Source of the DNA: Phycisphaerales bacterium
GTDB lineage: Bacteria > Planctomycetota > Phycisphaerae > UBA1845 > Fen-1342
Direction: 5' to 3'
Assembly: GCA_016710275.1 (NCBI GenBank)
Contig: JADJXS010000001.1
Location: 1,240,001 to 1,304,000 of the forward strand
DNA length: 64,000 nt
Part shown: positions 16,625 through 25,182 of the stretch, one piece after another
Position numbering within the stretch: the stretch's first letter is position 1
Layout of the letters: each line of letters begins with the position of its first letter
Notes under the pieces: generated by a model
Databases searched by the model: none
What the model was told of the DNA's origin: nothing
The model's input: the letters and a program-made list of their open reading frames with translations, nothing else
Made by a program: the position numbers and the translations under genes

Positions 16625-19087
16625 ATGCGAATCACCGCCACGCGCCGGGGCCTTTCTCGACTTGCGGTCGGGCTGGCCCTGGTGCTCAGTTCGGTCGGGT
16701 CGGCCGCTGCGCAGACGAGCGTCGTCGATGAATATTTCGCCGGCATCTCGAAGGCGACCTGGGAGCGCTGGCAGACGGCGATGAAGGCTGTGCTGGCGCG
16801 GGACGCCGCCGCGGCCGAAACCGCCTTCGGTTCGCTCAACGAACTGAAGCCCTCGCCGCTGCGGATCGCCCTGCTGGCCGAGCGCACGATCATGCGAACG
16901 GCGGACGGCGGCGCGGTTCTGCTTCTCGAACAGGACCATGAAGCCGGAAAGCTCGACGCCGCCGGGGGGCAGGTCGCCGCCGCGCTGGCGGTCGGGCGCG
17001 AACAGCTCGACCAGGCGGATGACGGCTGGTACTTCGCGTCGGTCGGCCGCTTCGACGTGGCCGAGGCCAATTTCGCCGCGCTGCTGGCGAGCGACCCGGA
17101 CCCGGTCGCGCTGCTCGAATTCGCCGACCGCGTGCCGCGCCGCGCACAGGTGCTTCAACTTCTGATGGACAACCCCACGGTGGGCAGGAGCTGCGGCGAG
17201 ATGCTGCGGCTGCTCAATCGCGGGGAGGCGCTGGTCAAGGCCGATCCGCTCCGCATTCAGGAAAACATCGCGCGGCTGTCCGGTCCGCCGCGCGCTTTCG
17301 AAAACGCGCTCGACGCGCTGCGCGAATCCGGGGAATACCCGGTTCCGTTCATCGTGCAGTCGCTATCCGCACCCGCCGACGCAGACGCAGCCCGGGCGGT
17401 CCGTCGGGCGCTGCCGTTGATTGATCGGCCGGCACTCAATCCGCTGGTGATTTCGCTCAAAACGCCGAACCAGGCGCTGCGCAAGCTGCTGGTCGGGTCG
17501 CTGGGCGAGGTTCCCTATTGGCAGAGCGTGCCCTACCTGCTGGCGGTTCGCGAGGACAGTTCGGCTTCGTCGGAGCTGCGGGACGCCGTCGGCGCAGCGC
17601 TGGCTTCGCTCGCCTCGCGCGGTGTGGCGGTTGAGCCGGATCAGCGGGCCGCGGACGCCTTCGTCATGCTGGCCGAGCAGTATTACGCCGACGCCCGCTC
17701 GCTTGCCGCGGACGTGCGGCTCGATACGGCCAACGTCTGGTACTGGCGCGACAACCTCGTGCAGAACATCGAAGTGCCGACGCAGATTTTCAACGAGATC
17801 ATGACGATGCGCTGCTGCGAGGAAGCGCTGTTGCGGGACGCAAACCTGCGGCAGGCGCAAGCGCTCTGGCTGGCGGCCAACTTCCGCCGCGAGGCGCAGC
17901 TCGCCGAGGGGCAGAGCGATCGCACCCGCCCCGACGGCTATCCCAGCGCCGGCTACTTCGCCCAGTCCGCCGGCGCGGAATTCTGCCTGATGGCGCTGGG
18001 CCGGGCGGTGGATGACGGGGATCCGGCGGTCGCACTGGGGGCGATTGAGGCGCTGCGGCGCGTCGCCGGTCCACAGGCGCTGCTGAGCACCGCGACCGGC
18101 CGACAGGCGCTGGCCGAGGCGCTCTCCTTCCCCGATCGGCTGGTCCGCGTTCGCGCCGCTCTTGCGCTGGCGTCCGCATTGCCGAAGGAGCGCTTTCCGA
18201 ATTACCAGAATCTCATGCCGGTTCTTTCCGAAGCGCTGCTGATGCACAGCGGTGCACGAAACGCGCTGGTGATCGACCCGGCGGACGAGAGCCAGAACGC
18301 GATCTCGGCCGCGCTGCGCGAGAAGGGCTACACCGTCATTGGCGAGGCGGGCCTGTACCCGGCGCTGGAGAAGATGCGGCGGGATCTGCCCGGTGTGGAC
18401 GTGGTCTTCATTGCGACCGACGTCGCCGCCCCCGGTGTGGCCGAGGCGATCAGCCAACTGCGCAGCGAATTCCGCTTTGCGTCGCTGCCGATCGTGCTGA
18501 TCGGCAAACCCGGCGAGCGGAACATGGCCCGCGACATGGTGCGTGCCGATCACCGCCTGGCCGACGTTTCACCGGCTGCCGGCGGGGATGACTGCCTCGA
18601 AGCGATCACCCGCGTCTCGCGGGCCGTCGGCACGCGGCCGGTTTCGTCGGAGCTGGGCGCTCAACTTGCTCAGGAAGCCGCCGAGGCGCTGCGCGAACTG
18701 GCCGTCACGAACACGACCGCGTTCGACCTGAACCTCGCGGAGCCGGCGCTGATTGCGAGCCTGTCGGGCCGCGAGCCGACCTTCCGCCGCACCGTGGCCG
18801 CGGTTCTCGGGTTCCTCGGCTCGCAGGCGGCACAGGAGGCGATTGCCGCGGTGGCGCTGGATGCGGCCGAAGAGCAGTCGATGCGCGTGGCGATGTTCAC
18901 GGCGCTGGCGGAAGCGGCCAAGCGCCGCGGCAACCTGCTGGGCGACGCGGTCATTTCCGCGGTGCTGAACACCGCAGAGAAGGAGCCGGTGCTGGAGTTG
19001 CGCGAAGCGGCCTCGCGGGCGCTGGGTGCTCTCAATCTCCCGGCGAACCCGGCCAGCACGATCATCCGAAATCAGTACGGCGGCTGA
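16625..19087 (+). CDS. Exported HEAT-repeat protein with an internal receiver-like domain
   Basis: A signal peptide (residues 1-30, cut after GSAAAQ or close to it) sends this 820-residue protein across the inner membrane. The body is helical; HEAT-type repeats are visible at about 255-340, 450-540 and 700-810 (for example AVLGFLGSQAAQEAIAAVAL). Between them, near residues 544-650, lies an alpha/beta segment laid out like a response-regulator receiver: ALVIDPADES at strand 1, VVFIATDVAAP at the phospho-site strand, LPIVLIGKPGE later. A receiver outside the cytoplasm would lack ATP-driven phosphorylation, so it may be a structural or ligand-binding relic. The next exported gene begins 24 bases downstream, implying one operon. 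Start chosen after GGAG. Confidence 0.72.
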   Translation: MRITATRRGLSRLAVGLALVLSSVGSAAAQTSVVDEYFAGISKATWERWQTAMKAVLARDAAAAETAFGSLNELKPSPLRIALLAERTIMRTADGGAVLLLEQDHEAGKLDAAGGQVAAALAVGREQLDQADDGWYFASVGRFDVAEANFAALLASDPDPVALLEFADRVPRRAQVLQLLMDNPTVGRSCGEMLRLLNRGEALVKADPLRIQENIARLSGPPRAFENALDALRESGEYPVPFIVQSLSAPADADAARAVRRALPLIDRPALNPLVISLKTPNQALRKLLVGSLGEVPYWQSVPYLLAVREDSSASSELRDAVGAALASLASRGVAVEPDQRAADAFVMLAEQYYADARSLAADVRLDTANVWYWRDNLVQNIEVPTQIFNEIMTMRCCEEALLRDANLRQAQALWLAANFRREAQLAEGQSDRTRPDGYPSAGYFAQSAGAEFCLMALGRAVDDGDPAVALGAIEALRRVAGPQALLSTATGRQALAEALSFPDRLVRVRAALALASALPKERFPNYQNLMPVLSEALLMHSGARNALVIDPADESQNAISAALREKGYTVIGEAGLYPALEKMRRDLPGVDVVFIATDVAAPGVAEAISQLRSEFRFASLPIVLIGKPGERNMARDMVRADHRLADVSPAAGGDDCLEAITRVSRAVGTRPVSSELGAQLAQEAAEALRELAVTNTTAFDLNLAEPALIASLSGREPTFRRTVAAVLGFLGSQAAQEAIAAVALDAAEEQSMRVAMFTALAEAAKRRGNLLGDAVISAVLNTAEKEPVLELREAASRALGALNLPANPASTIIRNQYGG

Positions 19088-19111
19088 TCGCCGCCTTCCG
19101 GAGACGCCGCA

Positions 19112-19939
19112 ATGCGGTTTCGACCTACCGGCCCCGCCTCCGTGTTCTGCGCCGCGGCGATTCTCTGTTCGCCGGCGCTGGCGTCTGACCCTGTGGGCGA
19201 GGGGCCGCAGCCTTCCGCGACGACGGTATCGTGGGAGATTGAGCTGCAGTTCATCGACCCGCGGCGCATCGAGGTGATTCCGCCCGGCGCTTCCGAGCCG
19301 GAGGCGTTCTGGTATATGGTCTACACGGCGGTCAACACCTCCGACCGCACGCAGCGCTTCTTCCCCACGTTTCAACTGGTGACCGAGGAGCTGCGCCTGC
19401 TCGACACCGACGTCGGCGTGCCGGCCCTCGTGTTCGACGCCATCGCCGAGCGCCACCGCCTGACGCATCCGCGGCTGGTGCATCCGACCCGCGCGATCGG
19501 CGAACTGCGCTCCGGTAATGATTACGCCATCGAGTCCGTCGCCATCTGGCGGCAGGGCGACGTCCCCGTGAACAATTTCACCATCTTCGTCGCCGGTCTC
19601 TCCGGTGAGGTGCGCTTCGCCGGGCCGCCGAAGCGCAGCGCGAAGCCGGCTGCGGCCGCTTCACCTGGCGCGGATGCCGCGGCAGAGGGCGACAAGCCGG
19701 CCGAAGCCTCCGAATCGACCGAAGCGCCCTCCTCGCCCGCTGCCGATGGCGGCGCAGCCGCTGCCGCGGGAGATTCCGCCGCGGCGGATGCGAACCAGCC
19801 GCCCCGTCCGCGCGGCGCGCGGCGCGGCGCGTTCGTGCTGCGTAAGACGCTCGAGATTCGGTATGTCGTGCCGGGCAGCGTCGAGGCCCGCCTGGCGGCC
19901 GACGCGGTTCGACAGAGCACGCGCTGGGTCATGCGCTGA
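19112..19939 (+). CDS. Exported protein of unknown function, operon partner of the HEAT protein
   Basis: Signal peptide at residues 1-25 (SVFCAAAILCSPALA). A globular domain follows at about 35-170 (WEIELQFIDPRRIEVIPPG, FWYMVYTAVNTSDRTQRFFP), then a 70-residue Ala/Pro/Glu-rich disordered linker and a short C-terminal basic segment that may fold back (LRKTLEIRYVVPGS). The protein is not recognised. Spacing of 24 bases after the HEAT gene and a GGAGA ribosome site indicate co-transcription; the shared export suggests both work in the periplasm. The beta-rich part resembles domains that bind protein partners, but this is a guess. Confidence 0.65.
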   Translation: MRFRPTGPASVFCAAAILCSPALASDPVGEGPQPSATTVSWEIELQFIDPRRIEVIPPGASEPEAFWYMVYTAVNTSDRTQRFFPTFQLVTEELRLLDTDVGVPALVFDAIAERHRLTHPRLVHPTRAIGELRSGNDYAIESVAIWRQGDVPVNNFTIFVAGLSGEVRFAGPPKRSAKPAAAASPGADAAAEGDKPAEASESTEAPSSPAADGGAAAAAGDSAAADANQPPRPRGARRGAFVLRKTLEIRYVVPGSVEARLAADAVRQSTRWVMR

Positions 19940-20144
19940 CGCGGCGAAGCGGCTGCGCGGTGTAGCCGGGCCGGTGGGGCGTGGTCTGCATGGCCTTTCG
20001 GCTCATTGACGCTGCGTGGACCTTGCGTTGCGCTGATTGGGTCGGCTGCGCGGCGTTGGCGCAGCCTGGATTCGGGGGCTTTTTCAGGCTTTCGGCGGCG
20101 GGTCGAAGCTCTTTGCGGGCCACGCCGCGGCGCGCCGGGTCGGA

Positions 20145-20150
20145 TACACT
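20145..20150 (+). promoter_or_regulatory. -10 box placed for a leaderless transcript
   Basis: TACACT ends eight bases before the ATG at 20159, and no ribosome site is present. With the usual six to eight bases from -10 box to start point, transcription would begin at or beside the start codon. No convincing -35 box. Confidence 0.4.
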
Positions 20151-20158
20151 TTCCATTG

Positions 20159-21379
20159 ATGTTTTACCTGCGACTGCTCCTGACCGCCGCCCGCAGCCTC
20201 GAGGCGAATTTCATGCGCTCGCTGCTGGCGACGGTGGGCGTGATGATCGGCGTGTCGTCGGTCGTGGCGTGCATGTCGATCCTCGAAGGCGCCCAGTCGC
20301 GAATCGCGTCAAACGTCAAATCGCTCGGCTCCAACATGCTCTACATCGTGCCGGCGGTGGCGCGGATCGAGGGCCGCCCGGTCGGCTTCGCCCAGACGCT
20401 CACCCTGTCGGACATTGATCGCCTGCTGCGCGAACACGGCGCGGAGATTGACGGCGTAGCGCCGGAAGCGACCGCCTCGGCGCTGGTCAAGCGCTTTCAG
20501 GCCTCCGAGGATTACGCCATCGTCGCGACCAACGAGAAGTACTTCGAAATCAACTCGTTCGAGGCCGAGCGCGGCCGCGTCATATCCAAGGCCGACGCCG
20601 AGGACGACAACGCCGCGGTGGCGGTGATCGGCCACAAGGTGGCGGAGCGCATCTTCGGCGGAGCGGATGCCGTCGGAGATACGATCTCGATCGGCGGCGC
20701 GGCCTATCGCGTGGTGGGCGTGCTGGAAAAGCGCGGCACGCTGGGCTTCGTCAACGCCGATGAAACCGTCTACATCCCGATTCGCACCGGTCTGACGCGC
20801 TTCCTGAACCGCAACTGGCTGACGCGCCTCTCGGTGCAGGGCGCCGACCCGCAGAAGCTCGGCGAATTGCAGAAGAAGGTCCGCCAGACGCTGCGGCAGG
20901 AGCATCGCGTTCGCGCGGGGCAGCCCGATGATTTTCAGATTTTCACGCAGGAGGAGACGCTGCAGCAGTTCAACCAGGTCGTCACCATCTTCCGCATCGT
21001 CTTCTACAGCATCGCCGGCATCAGTCTCGTCGTCGGCGGCATCGGCATCATGAACATCATGCTCGTCAGCGTCACGGAGCGCACCCGCGAGATCGGCGTG
21101 CGGATCGCCGTCGGCGCCCGGCGCGGCGATATCCTGCTGCAGTTCCTGGCCGAGGCGCTCACCATCAGCCTGCTGGGCGGCGGGCTGGGCGTGCTGCTGG
21201 GTGTCATGTTTGCCGACCTGGTCGAGAAGGTGTTCGTGAACCTGTTCGAAACGGAAGTGACGTCTACGGTCGTGATCGTCGCGTTCCTGACCTCCACGCT
21301 GGTGGGCGTCATCAGCGGCATCTACCCGGCCTTCAAGGCCAGCCGACAGGACCCCGTCGACGCCCTGCGATACGAGTAG
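20159..21379 (+). CDS. MacB-type ABC transporter permease
   Basis: Four-helix MacB/LolC-like permease. The first transmembrane helix (SLLATVGVMIGVSSVVACMSI) begins near residue 20. A periplasmic MacB_PCD domain follows, with signature pieces SLGSNMLYIVP, GRVISKADAEDD, VAVIGHKVAERIFG and VVGVLEKRG. The last three helices carry GISLVVGGIGIMNIMLVSVTERTREIG-type sequence (1020-1110 bases into the gene) and the final VSGIYPAFKASRQDPVDALRYE-type ending. Such permeases export peptides, lipoproteins or macrolides with an ATPase and a membrane-fusion protein; neither is encoded nearby. The start at 20159 matches other family members; the open frame extends upstream to 20006 but that part is not homologous. 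Confidence 0.93.
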   Translation: MFYLRLLLTAARSLEANFMRSLLATVGVMIGVSSVVACMSILEGAQSRIASNVKSLGSNMLYIVPAVARIEGRPVGFAQTLTLSDIDRLLREHGAEIDGVAPEATASALVKRFQASEDYAIVATNEKYFEINSFEAERGRVISKADAEDDNAAVAVIGHKVAERIFGGADAVGDTISIGGAAYRVVGVLEKRGTLGFVNADETVYIPIRTGLTRFLNRNWLTRLSVQGADPQKLGELQKKVRQTLRQEHRVRAGQPDDFQIFTQEETLQQFNQVVTIFRIVFYSIAGISLVVGGIGIMNIMLVSVTERTREIGVRIAVGARRGDILLQFLAEALTISLLGGGLGVLLGVMFADLVEKVFVNLFETEVTSTVVIVAFLTSTLVGVISGIYPAFKASRQDPVDALRYE

Positions 21380-21409
21380 CCGGCGGCCCGCGCCGCCCGT
21401 TGCGATGGA

Positions 21410-22020
21410 ATGATCCCGATGCCGATTCAGTTTGCCTGTCCGAGTTGCGCTCAGCCGATCGAGGTGGACGGCATCCACGCGGGGCGAAACGCGCTGTGTC
21501 CATATTGCCGGCGCGAAGTCGTTGTCCCCGCGGAATCCACTTACGCCCCCGCACAGGTCACGGCCCGACCGGCCGGTTCCGGGCAGCCGGCCGGGCCGAC
21601 GTGGGATGTCCCCGTACCGCGCAGCCCGCACCATTCCCCGTCCGACTCGCCCCGTTCGAACCCCTATGCCGCCTGGGCGCTGGTCGTGAGCGTCGCCGCG
21701 ATCTTGTGCTTCGGCATCCTGATGTTCTCGGCGATCCGGCTGGTCCTGCCGCTGGCCCCGGCGCCCGGCACGGCCATGACGGACGAGGACAGTGAGCGGA
21801 TGCAGAAGGCGCTTGCGGAACAGGCCCCCGGGAGCCGGGAATCGTCATTCCGGCGCTGCTGATCCCGGCGCTGGCGATCGGCGGTTTGGCGCTGGCGATT
21901 GCGGCGTTGTGGCGCGGCAACGGCGGGTGGAAGGCCTGGTTCAGCCTGGTGGTCTGCGGGGTGGCGTCCAGTTGTACGTTGTTCAACGTGGTGGCGATCT
22001 TCACGCACGGCGCGGGATGA
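21410..22020 (+). pseudogene. Zinc-ribbon membrane protein, split by a one-base frameshift
   Basis: The N-terminal 37 residues form a zinc ribbon (FACPSCAQPIE ... CPYCRREVVVP) and a Pro/Ser linker, then a transmembrane helix (WALVVSVAAILCFGILMF). In-frame reading stops at 21862. In the next frame from about 21830 to 22020 two further helices appear (IVIPALLIPALAIGGLALA and FSLVVCGVASSCTLFNVVAI), exactly the pattern of planctomycete DUF4190-like proteins. One missing base in the C-run at 21825-21829 would join both parts into a protein of about 203 residues. It may be a real mutation, a programmed frameshift, or a sequencing error at a homopolymer. Confidence 0.6.
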
Positions 22021-22206
22021 GGCGCCAACTGCGACGGCCGCTTCGACAATTTCGACATCGATCCCTTCGTGTTGAAGCTCGTCCAGTCGGACGTGTATGA
22101 AGCCCAATACCCCGGATGCAATCCCGATAACACCGACATCAACGGCGACAGCCGCTTCAACAATTTCGACATCGATCCCTTCGTGGACCTGCTGATCGCA
22201 TCCTGA
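22021..22206 (+). pseudogene. Orphan dockerin-like domain fragment
   Basis: Directly after the TGA at 22018-22020, and in the same frame, 61 codons encode two EF-hand-like loops of the local dockerin-like type (ANCDGRFDNFDIDPFV and NGDSRFNNFDIDPFVDLL) and end with a stop at 22204-22206. There is no start codon or ribosome site. It matches the C-terminal tails of secreted proteins at 39.2-39.4 kb and the domain at 48.3 kb. Most likely the remnant of a lost secreted-protein gene. Confidence 0.75.
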
Positions 22207-22356
22207 ACGCCCGCCCCGCGACCGGACGCCGATTCATTATCCCGCCTGTTCGCGTCTCTCCGTTCCGTCGTTGACCGCCGCCCCCGCGGCCGCCTAGACC
22301 CAGTGAGCGACGGGGCGCTGTCGGCCCCGCCTCAAGAGGCCAGGGGGAGCCTGCGA

Positions 22357-23568
22357 ATGTCGTCGTCGCTGCGTCCGATCGTTCGTGTGTTTCGCACCCG
22401 TCCGATCATCCAACCGCGCATTTTCATGGCCGGCGCACTCCTCGCGAGTGCCGCCTCACTGGGCGGCTGCCCGCAACCCGCACCGGACTCTTCCGCGGAT
22501 CCGGCCACAGTGGTCGCCGGTGAGACGATTGTCGCCGGCCCGCAGGGGCCGATCGGACCGGCCGGTGAGCCGGGAGCCGCCGGTCCGACCGGGCCGCAGG
22601 GGGAGAAGGGCGATACCGGCCCGGCCGGATCACCGGGTGCGGATGGCCAGCTTCGCATTTTCGGCGATGGATCGGCCGGTGCGCTGGAGGTGTCTGAGGA
22701 TGGCGTGCTGTTCGCGGATGTCGGCGCCGATCGCAACCTGCAATTCACGGACGTGCTGGTGCACGAGGGCGTGACGCTGGTCGTGCCCTCCGGCGTCACG
22801 CTGCGCTGCGCCGGGTCGTTCACCAATTACGGCACGATTCTCGTCCGGACCGCCGCGGCCGGCGGGCGCGTCTGGTATTCACATGCAACGGTGGACCCCG
22901 TGGACTTTCCGGCGCTTCGCCCCGCCAACGATGGCTGGGCACAGGCCGGGGCGGGCTTTGGCGAGTTCGGCGACAACGCCGATGCGCGCGCCGGCGGCAC
23001 GGGCGGCGCGGGGAACGGCGACCTGCGAAGCCTGCTGACGCCCGGCCTGTTCGGCGGCGGCGGCGGTGCGGGGACTTACCTCTCCACCGGCGGCGCCGGC
23101 GGCGGCTGTTTCACCGTGCTGGCTCGTGATCGACTGCACATCGCGGGCGAAATTTACGCCGACGGCGACCCCGCCGTGCTCGGCGCCGGCGGCGGCGGTG
23201 GCGGCATCGTGATCCTGGCCTCCGCCACGGCGATTGACTGTGACGGCGAAATCACCGTGCGCGGCGGCCGCGGCGGCGACAGCGGCCCGAACTCGGCGGC
23301 GGGCGGCGGCGGCGGCGGGGGTGTGATTCACCTCGTCGCGCCGAAGGTCACGAACCCCGGCAAGCTGATTGCCGACATGGGAGCACCCGGCGTTGCCGGC
23401 GGCATGGTCTCCACGGTGATTCGTCACGGCGGCGGCGGTGGCGGGGCCTGCGCCGGAGATGGCGGCGACGGCGGCGTGATTGCGGCGGATGGAACGACCG
23501 GCGCGCCCGGCGCTGCGGGGACGGGCATGACGCTGGTCACGCACCAGAATCCGACGGCGCTCTTCTAA
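22357..23568 (+). CDS. Lipoprotein with a collagen-like Gly-X-Y stretch and a Gly-rich beta domain
   Basis: Signal peptide with lipobox SLGGC (Cys38) marks a lipoprotein. Residues about 58-95 are twelve to thirteen unbroken Gly-X-Y triplets with many Pro (GPQGPIGPAGEPGAAGPT). They are followed by a beta-helix-like segment (VTLVVPSGVTLRCAGSFTNYG) and a long Gly-rich domain with repeated GGGGGG turns that looks like the strand-turn pattern of a beta-solenoid. Bacterial collagen-like stretches trimerise and act as stalks. Start at the ATG after AGGGGGAG, rather than the GTG at 22303. A surface fibre or appendage role is an inference. Confidence 0.72.
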   Translation: MSSSLRPIVRVFRTRPIIQPRIFMAGALLASAASLGGCPQPAPDSSADPATVVAGETIVAGPQGPIGPAGEPGAAGPTGPQGEKGDTGPAGSPGADGQLRIFGDGSAGALEVSEDGVLFADVGADRNLQFTDVLVHEGVTLVVPSGVTLRCAGSFTNYGTILVRTAAAGGRVWYSHATVDPVDFPALRPANDGWAQAGAGFGEFGDNADARAGGTGGAGNGDLRSLLTPGLFGGGGGAGTYLSTGGAGGGCFTVLARDRLHIAGEIYADGDPAVLGAGGGGGGIVILASATAIDCDGEITVRGGRGGDSGPNSAAGGGGGGGVIHLVAPKVTNPGKLIADMGAPGVAGGMVSTVIRHGGGGGGACAGDGGDGGVIAADGTTGAPGAAGTGMTLVTHQNPTALF

Positions 23569-23610
23569 CCCGTCGCGTCGTCCGGGAAGCAGACTCCTAT
23601 TGATCTCCCC

Positions 23611-23634
23611 CGTGGCGCCGGGCTTCTGCCCGGT
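23611..23634. repeat. Dispersed GTGGC-CCGGGC hairpin repeat
   Basis: GTGGC followed by arms CCGGGC and GCCCGG around TTCT. The reverse complement is part of the 119-bp tandem unit at 59.2-59.8 kb (CACCGGGC, AGAA, GCCCGGTGGCAC). It lies between two convergent genes and could stop transcription from both sides. Confidence 0.6.
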
Positions 23635-23752
23635 ATCTTCACTTCACGCCGCAGCGCTCGGTAGGACGGTGCCACAGCGCAGCGCCCTGCGTGCATTTCA
23701 GCGGCGGCATGCAGAGACCCGTGCGCGATTCCCCCCTCAATCCTCCATCCCC

Positions 23753-25102
23753 TCAATCTTCCGTCACCTCATCCGCATGCCGCACGTCCGCGGCGATGGC
23801 GTGCAGGTGCTCCAGCGCGTGCGGCCCGATGATGACATCCAGGATCACCCGATCCTCCTCGTAGCGCCGATCCAGCACCTCGGCCGCGCGATCCAGAAAC
23901 GCCAGCGCCTTGCCGTTGTGCTGCGGCACGGAGAGCAACCGCCGCCGGGCGCTGGCGCGCATGACGGAGTCGACCGCGGCGGCCAGGTCGGCCAGCCCCG
24001 ATCCGGTTGTGGAGGAGATCGTCACCGCGCTGGGGTGATCCGCCGCCAGCAGCAGGTGCGCGGCTTCGTCGCGGATGGCGTCGGCCTTGTTGAAGACGAT
24101 CAGCGTCGGCACCTTTCCGCAGTCCAGCTCCCCCAGCACGCGATTGACGGCGGCGATCTGGTCGGCCGCGTCCGGGCTGGAGGCATCGACGACGTGCAAC
24201 AGCAGGTCGGCGTGAATGGCCTCCTCAAGCGTAGCGCGGAAGGAGGCGACCAGGTGGTGCGGCAGGTCGCGGATGAAGCCGACGGTGTCCGAAAGCAGCA
24301 CGTGCCGCCCGCCGCCCAGCGTCCAGCGGCGCGTCAGCGTGTCGAGCGTGGCGAAGAGCAGGTTTTCCGCCCGCGCACCCGCGCCGGTCAGCGCGTTCAT
24401 CAGCGTGCTCTTGCCGGCGTTCGTGTAGCCGACCAGCGACACGGTGAAGTGCTCGCCGCGGGCGCGCACCTCGCGTTGCCGCCGCGTGTCGATCTCGGCG
24501 ATTTTCTTCTTGAGGAAGGCGACCCGCCGGTCGACGATCCGCCGGTCAATCTCGATCTGCCGCTCGCCGGGGCCGCGCGTGCCGATGCCGCCGACCGAGC
24601 CGACGCCGGTTCCGCCGCCCGCGCCGGCGATGCGTTCGAGGTGCGTCCACATGCCGCGCAGCCGCGGAGCGGTGTAGACGAGCTGCGCCAGTTCGACCTG
24701 CAGGCGCGCCTCGGCGGTTCGCGCCCGCGACGCGAAGATGTCCAGAATCAGCTCGCTGCGGTCGAGCACTTTTCGCCCGACCGCCTTTTCGACCTCGCGA
24801 ATCTGCGAAGGCGACAGGTCGTTGTCGAAGATCACCGCGTCAATCGCGTTTGCGTCCACGCGCTGCCGGATTTCCTCGACCTTGCCGCGCCCGATGCAGG
24901 TGGCCGGGTCGTAGGCCTTGCGCCGCTGCGCGACGCGATCCACGACGACCGCCCCGGCCGAGCGCGCCAATTCGGCCAGCTCCGCCAGCGGGTCGCCCCA
25001 CAGCGGTCCGGAATCGATGAGCACGCCGACCAGCAGCACCCGCTCCTGTCCGATCGTGAACTTGTCGCGCTGCTGCTCGGATACCCAGGTGTTTCGCTTC
25101 AT
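23753..25102 (-). CDS. hflX: GTPase HflX
   Basis: HflX is a ribosome-associated GTPase that splits or rescues stalled ribosomes. Its N-terminal domain is present (VGVLIDSGPLW, YDPATCIGRGKVEEI), then the glycine-rich GGTGVGSVGGIGTRGPGE linker that is a hallmark of the family, a coiled helix, and the G domain with G1 VGYTNAGKST, G2 FATLDTLTRR, G3 DTVGFIRDLP and G4 NKAD. The ATG at 25102 is preferred to the longer frame from 25195, which would overlap the divergent lipoprotein gene. Length of 449 aa is normal. Confidence 0.96.
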   Translation of the reverse strand: MKRNTWVSEQQRDKFTIGQERVLLVGVLIDSGPLWGDPLAELAELARSAGAVVVDRVAQRRKAYDPATCIGRGKVEEIRQRVDANAIDAVIFDNDLSPSQIREVEKAVGRKVLDRSELILDIFASRARTAEARLQVELAQLVYTAPRLRGMWTHLERIAGAGGGTGVGSVGGIGTRGPGERQIEIDRRIVDRRVAFLKKKIAEIDTRRQREVRARGEHFTVSLVGYTNAGKSTLMNALTGAGARAENLLFATLDTLTRRWTLGGGRHVLLSDTVGFIRDLPHHLVASFRATLEEAIHADLLLHVVDASSPDAADQIAAVNRVLGELDCGKVPTLIVFNKADAIRDEAAHLLLAADHPSAVTISSTTGSGLADLAAAVDSVMRASARRRLLSVPQHNGKALAFLDRAAEVLDRRYEEDRVILDVIIGPHALEHLHAIAADVRHADEVTED

Positions 25103-25182
25103 CCGGTCTCTGATCCCCGCGTCCGGCGGCCCGTTCGCGAACACCGCGACCGCACCGCCGTTCCCTTGTAGTATAGCAGGCG

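Noticed and set aside
21825..21850. Programmed ribosomal frameshift signal
   Set aside because: The C-run lacks a classic slippery heptamer and downstream pseudoknot that I can see; a one-base loss or sequencing error is simpler.
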